From: JABDLO01 sp041749255
Lineage (GTDB): Bacteria; Bacteroidota; Bacteroidia; Chitinophagales; Saprospiraceae
NCBI GenBank assembly: GCA_041749255.1
Contig: JBGTBR010000089.1
Coordinates: forward strand, 1 to 64,000
DNA: 64,000 bases
Direction: 5' to 3'
Shown here: in pieces, positions 27,491 to 36,255 of the stretch
Layout of the letters: each line of letters begins with the position of its first letter
Numbering within the stretch: the stretch's first letter is position 1
The notes under the pieces: model-generated
Seen by the model: only the letters and a program-made list of their open reading frames with translations
Databases searched by the model: none
What the model was told of the DNA's origin: nothing
Translations under genes and position numbers: made by a program

Positions 27491-30268
27491 GTGATAAAAT
27501 CTCTTTTAACAACATTACTTGCTGCCTGTTGCATAACAATGGGTGCCCAAACCATTACCGTTACAGGTTTTGTTACCGACACTTCAGAGGAAGGGTTATT
27601 CAGCGCTTCTGTTGTAGCTATGTCTGCCGCAGATTCATTACTGGCTTCTTTTGCTTTGACAGATGACAATGGAAATTTTAAGTTGGAAAAACTTAAAAAT
27701 GAAAAATATATTATTCAGGTTAATTATTTAGGGTTTGAACAATACAGCGAACTCATTGATTTGAGTGACAAAACGGGTACCTGGGATATGGGTCAAGTCC
27801 GAATGAAGGTATCTGAACAGGTATTATCAACCATCACCATCACTGGCGAAACCAGTCCTATTGCAGTAAAAAAAGATACATTGGAATATAATGCTCTTGC
27901 ATTTCAGGTTCGCCCCAACGATGTGGTAGAAGACTTACTCCGGCAAATGCAAGGAGTAGAAGTCCAGGATGATGGGTCGATCATGGCTCAGGGAGAACAA
28001 GTGAGAAGAGTCTTGGTCGATGGTAAAGAATTTTTTGGCAATGATACCAAACTGGCAACTAAAAACTTGCCGGCCAGTGCGATTAAAAAGGTTCAATTTT
28101 TCGAACGACAGTCAGATATGTCTGAGTTTACAGGTGTAGATGATGGTCAAAGAGAAAAAACGATGAATCTGGAATTGAAAGATGGGCATAAAAGTGGATA
28201 TTTTGGAAATGCGGGTATTTCAGGTGGTACAATTGACAGATACAAAGGCACCATCAATCTGAACAGATTCGGACCTAAGACCCAGGTTTCTATGATAGGA
28301 AACTTTAACAATATCAATGAACAAGGTTTTAGTGTAGATCAGTTCATGAGTTTTATGAATAACCAGGGTGGTTTCGGTGGTGGCAGAGGTGGTGGCGGTG
28401 GAATCACCATCGCCAGAGGGTTGAGTGATGGATTTGTGACAACTACAATGGGTGGCATTAATATCAATCATCAATTTGCTGAAAATACCAAACTAAACTT
28501 TAGCTATTACCTCAATGATATTTCCAATATTATTGACCGGACAAGAGCCAGAGAAAACTTTCTGGATGGCAATACAAGCTTTTTTACCAATGAACTTTCG
28601 AGTCAGGAATCTGCGAATATCGGGCATAGTTTTCGAATGAGGTTTGATCATAAGATCGATTCGACGCAAGATATACGACTGGATGCCAATCTTTCTACCG
28701 GCAGATCCAATCTTCAAAATAATACTTTTAGTAATGTCATTTCAGATAATATAGAGCAGAATAACAGTCTCAATGACTATTTTTCAAAAGGTCTCAATGA
28801 TAACTTTTCCGGTAGTATGCTTTATCGCAAACTTCTCAGCAAATCTAAAAGCAGGTCTATCACTTTTAATGGTTCTATCAATACCCTCAATAATGATTTT
28901 ACCGGTGAGTTAGATGCCTTAAATACCTTCTTCCCTGACGATCCTATTATGGAAATGGCGGAAAACATCGCTCAAAACCAATTTGAAAATAACGATGAAC
29001 TTTCCTACTCTGTACAAATGTCATATGTAGAACCTTTAGGAGATAAAAACTATATGGAAGCCATATACAGGCGTCAAAATTTTAATAATGAAGTAGTAAA
29101 AGATATTTTTGATATCATCAATGGTGTAGATGTAATCAATGAAACCTTGAGCAACCATTACGATCGATCTTTTACCTATGATCGTATTGGAGCAGCTTTT
29201 CACAGAAATAGTGAAAAGTACTCCCTGACCCTGGAAGGCTTGATCCAACATTCCAGTTTAGCAGGAAACCTATTTAGAGAAAATGCTACCATATTTACTT
29301 CAAACACGACCTTTTTACCGAGGTTGAGTTATAGACTAGATTTGGGAACAGCTCATAACATGAGGATCAATTATACGACCAATGTCAGTGAACCTTCTCT
29401 TCAACAACTCCAACCTGTGGTAGACAACAGTAATCCGCTGAGTATATATATAGGTAACCCTAATCTGATACCGGAATACAGACATAATCTGAGACTCAAT
29501 TACATCAAATTCAACCAGTTCAGCTTTAGTAGTCTATTTGCTTTTATAAATGCAACTTATACCCGCAACAATATCATCAACCAAACATTCATTGATGACC
29601 AATTCAGAACCGTTTCGACACCGATCAATGTACCTTATAATTTTAATGTAAATACTTCCATAAATTACAGTACTCCTATAAGACCACTTGAAATGAAAAT
29701 CCAGGTCAATGGAAATATTGGATATCAAAAAAGAATTCTCTTCATCAACACAGTGGAAAACGAATCTGATATTTATAATGCACGTATAGGACTTACCCTG
29801 GAGAATAGAAGAAAAAAATACATTGACGTATCCGCCAGTGCCAGCATGAATTACAATATCAATACCTATTCTGTAAGTTCTGAAAGAAATCAAAACTTCC
29901 TTAACCAAACCTACACGGGCAACCTTATAGTCAGACCCAATGATTTGTGGAATATTCAAAGCAATATTAGAGTCAGGGTGTTTCCAGAGCAGGATTTTTC
30001 AGAAGGCTTAACTGTTCCCATATGGAGGGCTGGAGTTTCCAGGTTCTTCATGAAGGGTAACAGAGGTGAAATTTCCCTATCCGTTTTTGATATTTTAAAT
30101 CAAAATTTAGGGTTAAATCAATCAGCCAATTTAAATTACATAGAAACCGAACAAATTATTTCGCTCGGCAGATATTTTATGTTGGGATTCACCTATTCTA
30201 TAAGAGCCACAGGAGGAAGCCAGGCCGCACAAGGCACGGGAGGCCGAGGCATGAGAGGCAGAGGATAA
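27491..30268 (+). CDS. Outer-membrane beta-barrel protein, TonB-receptor-like
   Basis: This 925-residue protein starts at GTG directly before a signal peptide (MIKSLLTTLLAACCITMGAQ). Residues about 23-110 form a carboxypeptidase-regulatory-like beta-sandwich (TVTGFVTDTSEEGLFSASVV). A plug-like region follows (VEDLLRQMQGVEVQDDG; VLVDGKEFFGND), then a long beta-barrel with alternating aromatic strands. A Gly-rich loop, GGFGGGRGGGGG, lies near residue 296 and the C-terminus is Gly/Arg-rich, unlike the aromatic ending of most barrels. No SusD-like partner is present. It belongs to the barrel family that pairs with GLPGLI proteins. Cargo is unknown. Confidence 0.88.
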   Translation: MIKSLLTTLLAACCITMGAQTITVTGFVTDTSEEGLFSASVVAMSAADSLLASFALTDDNGNFKLEKLKNEKYIIQVNYLGFEQYSELIDLSDKTGTWDMGQVRMKVSEQVLSTITITGETSPIAVKKDTLEYNALAFQVRPNDVVEDLLRQMQGVEVQDDGSIMAQGEQVRRVLVDGKEFFGNDTKLATKNLPASAIKKVQFFERQSDMSEFTGVDDGQREKTMNLELKDGHKSGYFGNAGISGGTIDRYKGTINLNRFGPKTQVSMIGNFNNINEQGFSVDQFMSFMNNQGGFGGGRGGGGGITIARGLSDGFVTTTMGGININHQFAENTKLNFSYYLNDISNIIDRTRARENFLDGNTSFFTNELSSQESANIGHSFRMRFDHKIDSTQDIRLDANLSTGRSNLQNNTFSNVISDNIEQNNSLNDYFSKGLNDNFSGSMLYRKLLSKSKSRSITFNGSINTLNNDFTGELDALNTFFPDDPIMEMAENIAQNQFENNDELSYSVQMSYVEPLGDKNYMEAIYRRQNFNNEVVKDIFDIINGVDVINETLSNHYDRSFTYDRIGAAFHRNSEKYSLTLEGLIQHSSLAGNLFRENATIFTSNTTFLPRLSYRLDLGTAHNMRINYTTNVSEPSLQQLQPVVDNSNPLSIYIGNPNLIPEYRHNLRLNYIKFNQFSFSSLFAFINATYTRNNIINQTFIDDQFRTVSTPINVPYNFNVNTSINYSTPIRPLEMKIQVNGNIGYQKRILFINTVENESDIYNARIGLTLENRRKKYIDVSASASMNYNINTYSVSSERNQNFLNQTYTGNLIVRPNDLWNIQSNIRVRVFPEQDFSEGLTVPIWRAGVSRFFMKGNRGEISLSVFDILNQNLGLNQSANLNYIETEQIISLGRYFMLGFTYSIRATGGSQAAQGTGGRGMRGRG

Positions 30269-30396
30269 TGTATCCTAATTCATTTTCTGTTCATGCACAG
30301 CTATGATCAGAATGAGCTGAGTTTATAGTTAATATTGCACTCCTGAATTTTTTTTTGATTCTGTACCAGTCAAAAACTGATTGAACAGGAGTTTAT

Positions 30397-30434
30397 AAAA
30401 ATCTTGTATTCTCAAGGAATACAGGATTTTTTTT
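30397..30434 (+). terminator. Rho-independent terminator
   Basis: Arms AATCTTGTATTC and GAATACAGGATT (30400-30428) form a 12-bp stem with one G-T wobble around a 5-base loop. The stem extends through A/T pairs into a run of eight T. It ends the transcript of the beta-barrel gene, 130 bp after its stop. Confidence 0.85.
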
Positions 30435-30537
30435 GTGTGTACAGCAATCCATATCAATATCTGCTTATTAGAATTCGTTACTTTGAATGGGATTAGTTAT
30501 TATTGTGTTGCTTTTTAAATATCATAAAGCTGTCTGC

Positions 30538-33054
30538 ATGAAACGCATATTTACTGTACTCATTTTCTCTCTACTTTGTCTTTCCTCATCAATAGCACAG
30601 GAGAGCTTTCATCGCCTCTATCCAACCGAAACTGGTGATCATTTTCAGGTGCTTGACGGTGTAGTTGATGGTAATATTTATTACATCCTGGCTTCAATTA
30701 TGCCTAATATACCGGCTGAATCAGAAGAGATATTTCTGGGAAAATTTGATGACAAAGGCAATGAAGTATGGAGCCGGCGCATCATGCTTGAAGATGCAGC
30801 AAGTATCCTGGACTTTGGAGGGTTACATCTGGCCGAAAATGACAGTTTGTATTTTTCGATCATGGCCAATCTGGATGGTGAATCATATCGGTTTATAGGT
30901 ACTTATGACACGGATGGCACAAAAGGAAGCACGCGAAGAATTGGTGAAGGCGAAAATGAGCGTTTATTTGGCAATCCTTTTGGCATAGAAGGTTGGAACG
31001 AACAGGCAGTAGTTCATTTTTCAACTATTTTTAATGCAGATAGCTTTGGAGTTCTTGTAGGCATACACTCTTTGGAAGACTTCGGAGTCATTTGGTCCAA
31101 CACTTATTTTGCTTCTGATACTCTCATGAATATGATCAATACAGTTCCGGTAGATTTACAGTTTATACCAGAAGATGGAACATTTCTTTTAGGAGGTAAT
31201 TGCCTTAAAGATGGATCAGCAACACCTTTTGTTAAAAAACTGGACACATTGGGAGAGGTGCTTTGGTCGAGAAATTACAAAGTAATGGACAGTGAATTTT
31301 CCCTTATTCTGCATGATATACACGCACTTCAGGATTCTACCGCTTTGCTCGCTGGTACCGATGGAGGTTCGGGATTTATAGCCAGGATCGATACATTTGG
31401 ACAAGTTATGTGGGCACAAGATGTATCCCTTGGAGACAATTCATCAGTATTGATCGATCATGTTACTGTCAATTCGGAGGGTATGATCGTTGGTTCTGGT
31501 ACTGTTTCTTATACCAATAACGACTCAATCTATCCAATTCAGATACAACTTAATGGAAGTGGCCAAATGATCTGGCAGAACAAATATCCGCGTGTAAGAG
31601 GATTTCAAACAGCAGGTGGTCAGCTTATTGCTACTGAAGATGGCGGCACGATGTATTTTACCAGTAATAGTGAATACGACCCACTGATAGTAGTGCCAGC
31701 TCTGATAAAAACAAACGCTCAGGGAGAGACTACCTGCGAAGATACTATACCAGGAAACATTCTATCTAATCTGGCTCTAATCAGCGACACTCTTGTTTGG
31801 GAAATCATAGAGACCGAATTGGATATAGAAGAAACCATGACCAATGATAATGTACCTTTAAGTCTTGACATTCCGGTTTTATCGCTTGAGGCAGCTATAT
31901 TTTGTCCCAGAGAACCCATTGATATTACCTTTCGCGCCACGACCCCGGGTGCTATTGCCTATATTTGGGATACCGGAGAAACCAGTGATACATTAAGGGT
32001 CATGGAAGAAGGAATGTATAGTGTGACGGTCACCATAGATGAAAAAGTGTGTTTTACCTTATGCGACACCGGCCAGGTAACTCAATATGAATTTCCTGAA
32101 ATTAACATCGCTGTCAATACGGGACCCTTTTGTGAAACGGGTAGTATTGCCCTTCAGATGAATTACATGATGGGAGCACCTTTAGCCGATATAGAATGGA
32201 GTACCGGAGCCAGGGAAAGTGTTATATTAATATCTGAGCCAGGAATGTATTCAGTCACTGTTACAGATATTTGCGATGAGGTCGCGATGGCATCCATAAA
32301 CGTCCAGGAATTCCCTGAATTGATTTCTGGAGTGAGTATAAACCTCGACGATGATTTTTGTGCCAATAATGGAATACGCCTGACCGCCGTCGTCGAAGGT
32401 GGCGAGCCATCATCTATATTATGGAGTAACAACACAGGAGGCTTATCTACAGTAGTGACACTACCGGGCCAATACACGGTTACAGTCAGGGACATTTGTA
32501 ATAATGTTTTCACATCTTCCATTTTTGTAGACGCCGGGCTCATAAAACGTATATCTAATGTATTTATAGAAGTCGAGGGAGATGTAGAGTGTATTCTCAA
32601 TGAAGCCATGCTTACCGTTTCATTCGATGGTGAAGCGTCCAGTATTTTATGGAATACAGGAAGTGCCAATGCCACCATAACCGTCACCCAACCTGGTATT
32701 TATCAGGTGGGAGTTACCGATGTTTGTGGAAGACCGGTTGAATCCTCTCCATTTAATCTTGAAGAATGCCCCGAATGCCTGGTGTATCCAAATGTTTTTT
32801 TTCCAAGAGGTCAGGAAGATCTAAATAAAACTTTTGGCCCAACTTTGGAATGTGGTGATATTATTACCGAATACGAATTGAAGGTGTACAACCGTTGGGG
32901 TAATCTTGTCTTCCAGTCTACAAATGTAGATGTGGAATGGAATGGTATGCATAATGGTAATCCCGCTCCATCAGGCGTTTATGTTTACTTTGCAAGGTAT
33001 AATGTAGGAATAGGAGAACAAATTGTAAAAGGCGATGTTACCCTCCTATATTGA
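30538..33054 (+). CDS. Surface protein with gliding-motility-type C-terminal sorting domain
   Basis: The product has about 838 residues. The start at 30538 gives a proper signal peptide (MKRIFTVLIFSLLCLSSSIA); the upstream in-frame ATG at 30487 does not. Residues about 25-430 look like a repeat-built propeller-type region. Then come four Ig/PKD-like modules with the recurring pattern GMYSVTV/GQYTVTV/GIYQVGV followed by DIC or DVC. The last 90 residues are a type B T9SS sorting domain (VYPNVFFPRG; ELKVYNRWGNLVF; GVYVYFARY). It is predicted to be exported by T9SS and held at the cell surface. A ligand cannot be named. Confidence 0.88.
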   Translation: MKRIFTVLIFSLLCLSSSIAQESFHRLYPTETGDHFQVLDGVVDGNIYYILASIMPNIPAESEEIFLGKFDDKGNEVWSRRIMLEDAASILDFGGLHLAENDSLYFSIMANLDGESYRFIGTYDTDGTKGSTRRIGEGENERLFGNPFGIEGWNEQAVVHFSTIFNADSFGVLVGIHSLEDFGVIWSNTYFASDTLMNMINTVPVDLQFIPEDGTFLLGGNCLKDGSATPFVKKLDTLGEVLWSRNYKVMDSEFSLILHDIHALQDSTALLAGTDGGSGFIARIDTFGQVMWAQDVSLGDNSSVLIDHVTVNSEGMIVGSGTVSYTNNDSIYPIQIQLNGSGQMIWQNKYPRVRGFQTAGGQLIATEDGGTMYFTSNSEYDPLIVVPALIKTNAQGETTCEDTIPGNILSNLALISDTLVWEIIETELDIEETMTNDNVPLSLDIPVLSLEAAIFCPREPIDITFRATTPGAIAYIWDTGETSDTLRVMEEGMYSVTVTIDEKVCFTLCDTGQVTQYEFPEINIAVNTGPFCETGSIALQMNYMMGAPLADIEWSTGARESVILISEPGMYSVTVTDICDEVAMASINVQEFPELISGVSINLDDDFCANNGIRLTAVVEGGEPSSILWSNNTGGLSTVVTLPGQYTVTVRDICNNVFTSSIFVDAGLIKRISNVFIEVEGDVECILNEAMLTVSFDGEASSILWNTGSANATITVTQPGIYQVGVTDVCGRPVESSPFNLEECPECLVYPNVFFPRGQEDLNKTFGPTLECGDIITEYELKVYNRWGNLVFQSTNVDVEWNGMHNGNPAPSGVYVYFARYNVGIGEQIVKGDVTLLY

Positions 33055-33198
33055 AAGTTTGGGCAAAAAATCAAAACTTAGGTTTGCATGAAAATGCGTG
33101 ACACGACACTAATAAGATTACTTTTGTTTAATTGGAAAAAGTAAACATTGTATCCTAAATAATATTTCATAACCAGGACCTGAATGCATTAAATTACA

Positions 33199-34188
33199 AT
33201 GAATGATAGTCACACAACTTTAATCATCATTGGTGCAGGACCTACCGGATTGAATTGTGCGATAGCCGCTCGTGAAGCCGGAATAGATTATGTAGTCCTT
33301 GAAAAAGGATTATTGGTTAATAGCATCTTTCATTTTCCTGCCAACATGACTTTTTTTTCTACCTCTCTTAATCTGGAAATAGGAAATGTCCCCTTTATAT
33401 CCCACAACGATAAACCCACGAGGCAAGAAGCCCTCGAGTATTATCGACGGATTGCTGAAAGTTATTCTTTGAATATACGATATCGGGAAAAGGTTTTGAA
33501 AATTTCAGGTCAGGATGGAAATTTCCAGGTTAAAACAGATAAAGGTTTTTGGCATGCTGAGAAGGTCATTGTTTCTACCGGGTTTTACGATCTCCCCAGG
33601 AAACTTAATGTCCCGGGTGAAGATCTTGCTCATGTCAAGCATTATTACGATGAAGCCCATCATTATATCGGGCAAAAAGTAATAGTCGTAGGTGGAGCCA
33701 ATTCAGCCTGTGATGTGGCTTTGGAGACCTGGCAAAAAGGAGCACAGGTTACCATGGTAGTGAGAGAGCCCAATTTGTATCAAAAAGTAAAATACTGGAT
33801 TCTTCCTAATATTGAAAACAGGATCAATGAAGGAAGCATAAAAGCATTTTTCAGCAGCACTATCACTCGTATAACCCCAGAAAAGGTTTATGTTAATACA
33901 CCATCAGGAGAAATCATCCTAGAAAATGATTATGTTCTGGCTATGACTGGGTATCAACCAGATTACGAATTCTTACAGAGTTTGGGTATAGAATTTAACG
34001 AAGATGAATATAAAACTCCCAAATTCGATCCTGACACTCTGGAGTCTTCCATTCCGGGCGTATATTTGGCAGGTGTCCTGCTAGGAGGTCTTCAAACCAG
34101 CAAGTTATTTATAGAAAATACGCGCACACATGGTCATAAGATCATAAAGGATATAGTTAAAAATCTTACACGTGTGCAAATTAGCTAA
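33199..34188 (+). CDS. YpdA-like bacillithiol disulfide reductase family flavoprotein
   Basis: This 329-residue flavoprotein has an N-terminal FAD motif (IIGAGPTGLNCA, Gly12-Gly17) and a central NADPH motif (VIVVGGANSACDVALE). Family hallmarks include the FFSTSLNLEIGNVPF stretch near residue 53 and DYVLAMTGYQPDYEFL near residue 248. Homologues in Firmicutes reduce bacillithiol disulfide, and many Bacteroidota make bacillithiol. The Cys at position 14 of the Staphylococcus enzyme is replaced here by Thr16, with a Cys at residue 20 instead. The disulfide-reductase assignment is therefore by family, not by a visible redox centre. Confidence 0.85.
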   Translation: MNDSHTTLIIIGAGPTGLNCAIAAREAGIDYVVLEKGLLVNSIFHFPANMTFFSTSLNLEIGNVPFISHNDKPTRQEALEYYRRIAESYSLNIRYREKVLKISGQDGNFQVKTDKGFWHAEKVIVSTGFYDLPRKLNVPGEDLAHVKHYYDEAHHYIGQKVIVVGGANSACDVALETWQKGAQVTMVVREPNLYQKVKYWILPNIENRINEGSIKAFFSSTITRITPEKVYVNTPSGEIILENDYVLAMTGYQPDYEFLQSLGIEFNEDEYKTPKFDPDTLESSIPGVYLAGVLLGGLQTSKLFIENTRTHGHKIIKDIVKNLTRVQIS

Positions 34189-34235
34189 TTTTATCACCTA
34201 ACCCGGACATGTTCAGAACCAAAGCAACTCAGGAA

Positions 34236-35100
34236 AAGTAGGTAGTTTGTAAGAGTAGTAGGCAGTAGGCAGATTGCTCGTTGTTCGTAGCTCGTAGCTT
34301 TATCCTTGTAGCAGTTGGCACATTGACAGTGGGAGTTTCACAAGTTAATTGTTAAGCGTTAAATGAGCCAGTTAAAAAGTTAAAAAGTTAAAAGTTAAAA
34401 GTAGAAAGTAGAAACAATGACGCACAACTTGTTCCCGACCTTCAGACTTTAAGACCTTCCACCTTCAGACCATTTTAGCTCGTAGCTCGTAGTTCGTTGC
34501 TCGTAGGATAATGGCTTAACTCTTGACTTTCCGACCTTCAGACTTTAAGACTTTCGACCTACGGACCTGGAATAGTTCGTAGCTCGTAGTTCGTAGCTCG
34601 TAGGTTTATGGCTTAACCTCGGCTTTCAGACCTTGAGACCTTCGACTTTAAGACTTTCGATCTACATACCTAGAATAGCTCGTAGTTCGTAGCTGATAGA
34701 AGTTAGTAGCAGGCAGAACCATCCTCTGATAACAAAATAACGCGCGTAGCGCAAATGACGGCGTAGCCCAATGACGCGAAGCAAATGACCTCCTCAACCT
34801 CAACCTGCCGAAGGCGTAAACCTCAACCTTATATTAGCTCATAGTTCGTAGTTCATAGCTTTTAGCAAGTTTTAGCTTTTGGCAGTAGGCAATCGATATC
34901 ATCATGACGCGCGTACCGCAAATGTCAGCGTTGCTAATGACGGCTTAGCCGAATGACGCGAAGCCAATGACGTCTCACCTCCTCAACCTCAACCTCAACC
35001 TGCCGAAGGCGGAAACCCCAACCTTAACCTCGACATTCAACTTTCAACTTGTTTTAGACTTTCTGACCTTAATAGATCATTGTTCTTAGCTCATTGCAGA
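34236..35100. repeat. Repeat island A, degenerate modular repeats
   Basis: About 870 bp without a gene, built of recurring words. From 34273 to 34690, TCGTAG-type words (GCTCGTAGTTCGTAGCTCG) alternate with CTTCAGACTTTAAGACTTTCG-like words in two to three tandem units of about 100 bp. A short tract near 34372-34402 repeats AGTTAAA. From 34733 to 35040, two tandem units carry AATGACGGCGTAGCC-type mini-hairpins followed by CCTCAACCTCAACC and TGCCGAAGGCG. The island lies between convergent genes. Island B carries the same modules on the opposite strand. Confidence 0.85.
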
Positions 35101-35120
35101 AGGATATGAATCTTAAATGC

Positions 35121-36254
35121 TTAAGGTCTTAAAATGACCAACTTTTTCGTCACCAATTTATTTCCAATATCATCTATAATACTATACAAATAGGTTCCTT
35201 TGGAAAGAAAAGAAAGGTCGGCTTCAATCTTTCGGGTATCCCCTATTGAATACTTCTTTGAAAATATAGGTCTACCTACTATATTGTAAAGCTTCAGTTC
35301 ATAAGTACCTTTTGGGTAATTAACCAAATGAAATTGAATATTGCCAAAAGTTGGATTAGGATGGGCTAGTACGTCTTTCTCCTTTGCTCTGGATCTCACT
35401 AAATTACTATTCAGGTTTTCATCGGGAAATTCAAGAATCCAACCACCTCTTGGTTTGCCCTTAATGGTAAGTATGGGAATGGTGTAAGTGCCAGACCAGA
35501 AATAATAATTGGTTAACCTCATATTGGAAGGAGGAAACTGCCCTTTCATCACTTGTAAAAATCTGTCAGATATATCTACCCATCCAATGCCAGTTTTACT
35601 TAATACAGAATATTCTATCATAACATCTTCTCGTTCTCTGATCACCCTGTGGTTTGAAAAAGGCAAAAGAAGCTCTCCTTCCGCATCTACAATCCTTTCA
35701 CGTCTTACTGAAACATCAAGTCGAAGGGTATCCGTATTAAAGGAAAAAAATGCTGACTCCAAACCTTCTAAACCGTTAGTGGGTAGTTTTATTGAATATT
35801 GACTGACATCGGTAAGTCTATCGTCGTATTTAAGTCCTGATTTTTTAAAAATAGGGCTTGTCTGATATCTTAACATTCCCTGTACATTGTTAAAAATAAA
35901 TTGATCACCAACTGAACCTACCTCATATATATTGGGTTCTGTTACATTAAAATAGGTTTCTTTACCGTTGGCCTCAAGAACGACTAAATTAGCTTCTGGA
36001 AAAAAACGATGATATCTCCCTGCTGATTTATGCCTGTATAAAGTCTCATTGCTAAATGAAGGATTGAGGAACATAAAATTCCAGGAAAGATTGCGGGCAT
36101 TTCCACGGGTATCGATCAGTCCATCGTATTCAACACGTATCATATTTACTGTGTCTCCCACTGAGGGAAATCCTGGTGGCACCGATAATTGACCATACGA
36201 AGTCAAAACACATATGAACGATAGAAAAAGAAAGTGTACAATTCTCAACCTCAT
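35121..36254 (-). CDS. Secreted protein with T9SS type A sorting domain
   Basis: This protein of about 377 residues starts at 36254, one base after the stop of the upstream ABC exporter gene (TAATATG), which gives a signal peptide (RIVHFLFLSFICVLTSYGQ). An in-frame ATG at 36296 lies inside the upstream gene and was rejected. The middle region is unassigned. The last 80 residues are a type A T9SS sorting domain: AHPNPTFGNIQF, YELKLYNIVG and KGTYLYSI, ending in KLVILRP. It should be secreted and anchored at the surface. Coupling to the exporter gene suggests co-expression; a functional link is not shown. Confidence 0.85.
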   Translation of the reverse strand: MRLRIVHFLFLSFICVLTSYGQLSVPPGFPSVGDTVNMIRVEYDGLIDTRGNARNLSWNFMFLNPSFSNETLYRHKSAGRYHRFFPEANLVVLEANGKETYFNVTEPNIYEVGSVGDQFIFNNVQGMLRYQTSPIFKKSGLKYDDRLTDVSQYSIKLPTNGLEGLESAFFSFNTDTLRLDVSVRRERIVDAEGELLLPFSNHRVIREREDVMIEYSVLSKTGIGWVDISDRFLQVMKGQFPPSNMRLTNYYFWSGTYTIPILTIKGKPRGGWILEFPDENLNSNLVRSRAKEKDVLAHPNPTFGNIQFHLVNYPKGTYELKLYNIVGRPIFSKKYSIGDTRKIEADLSFLSKGTYLYSIIDDIGNKLVTKKLVILRP

Positions 36255-36255
36255 A

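Noticed and set aside
32163..32687. Minus-strand open frame of 174 codons
   Set aside because: It is antisense to the surface protein gene 30538-33054, has no recognisable domain and reflects that gene's codon use.
34236..35100. CRISPR array
   Set aside because: Repeat units vary in length and sequence and there are no unique spacers of fixed size or cas genes.
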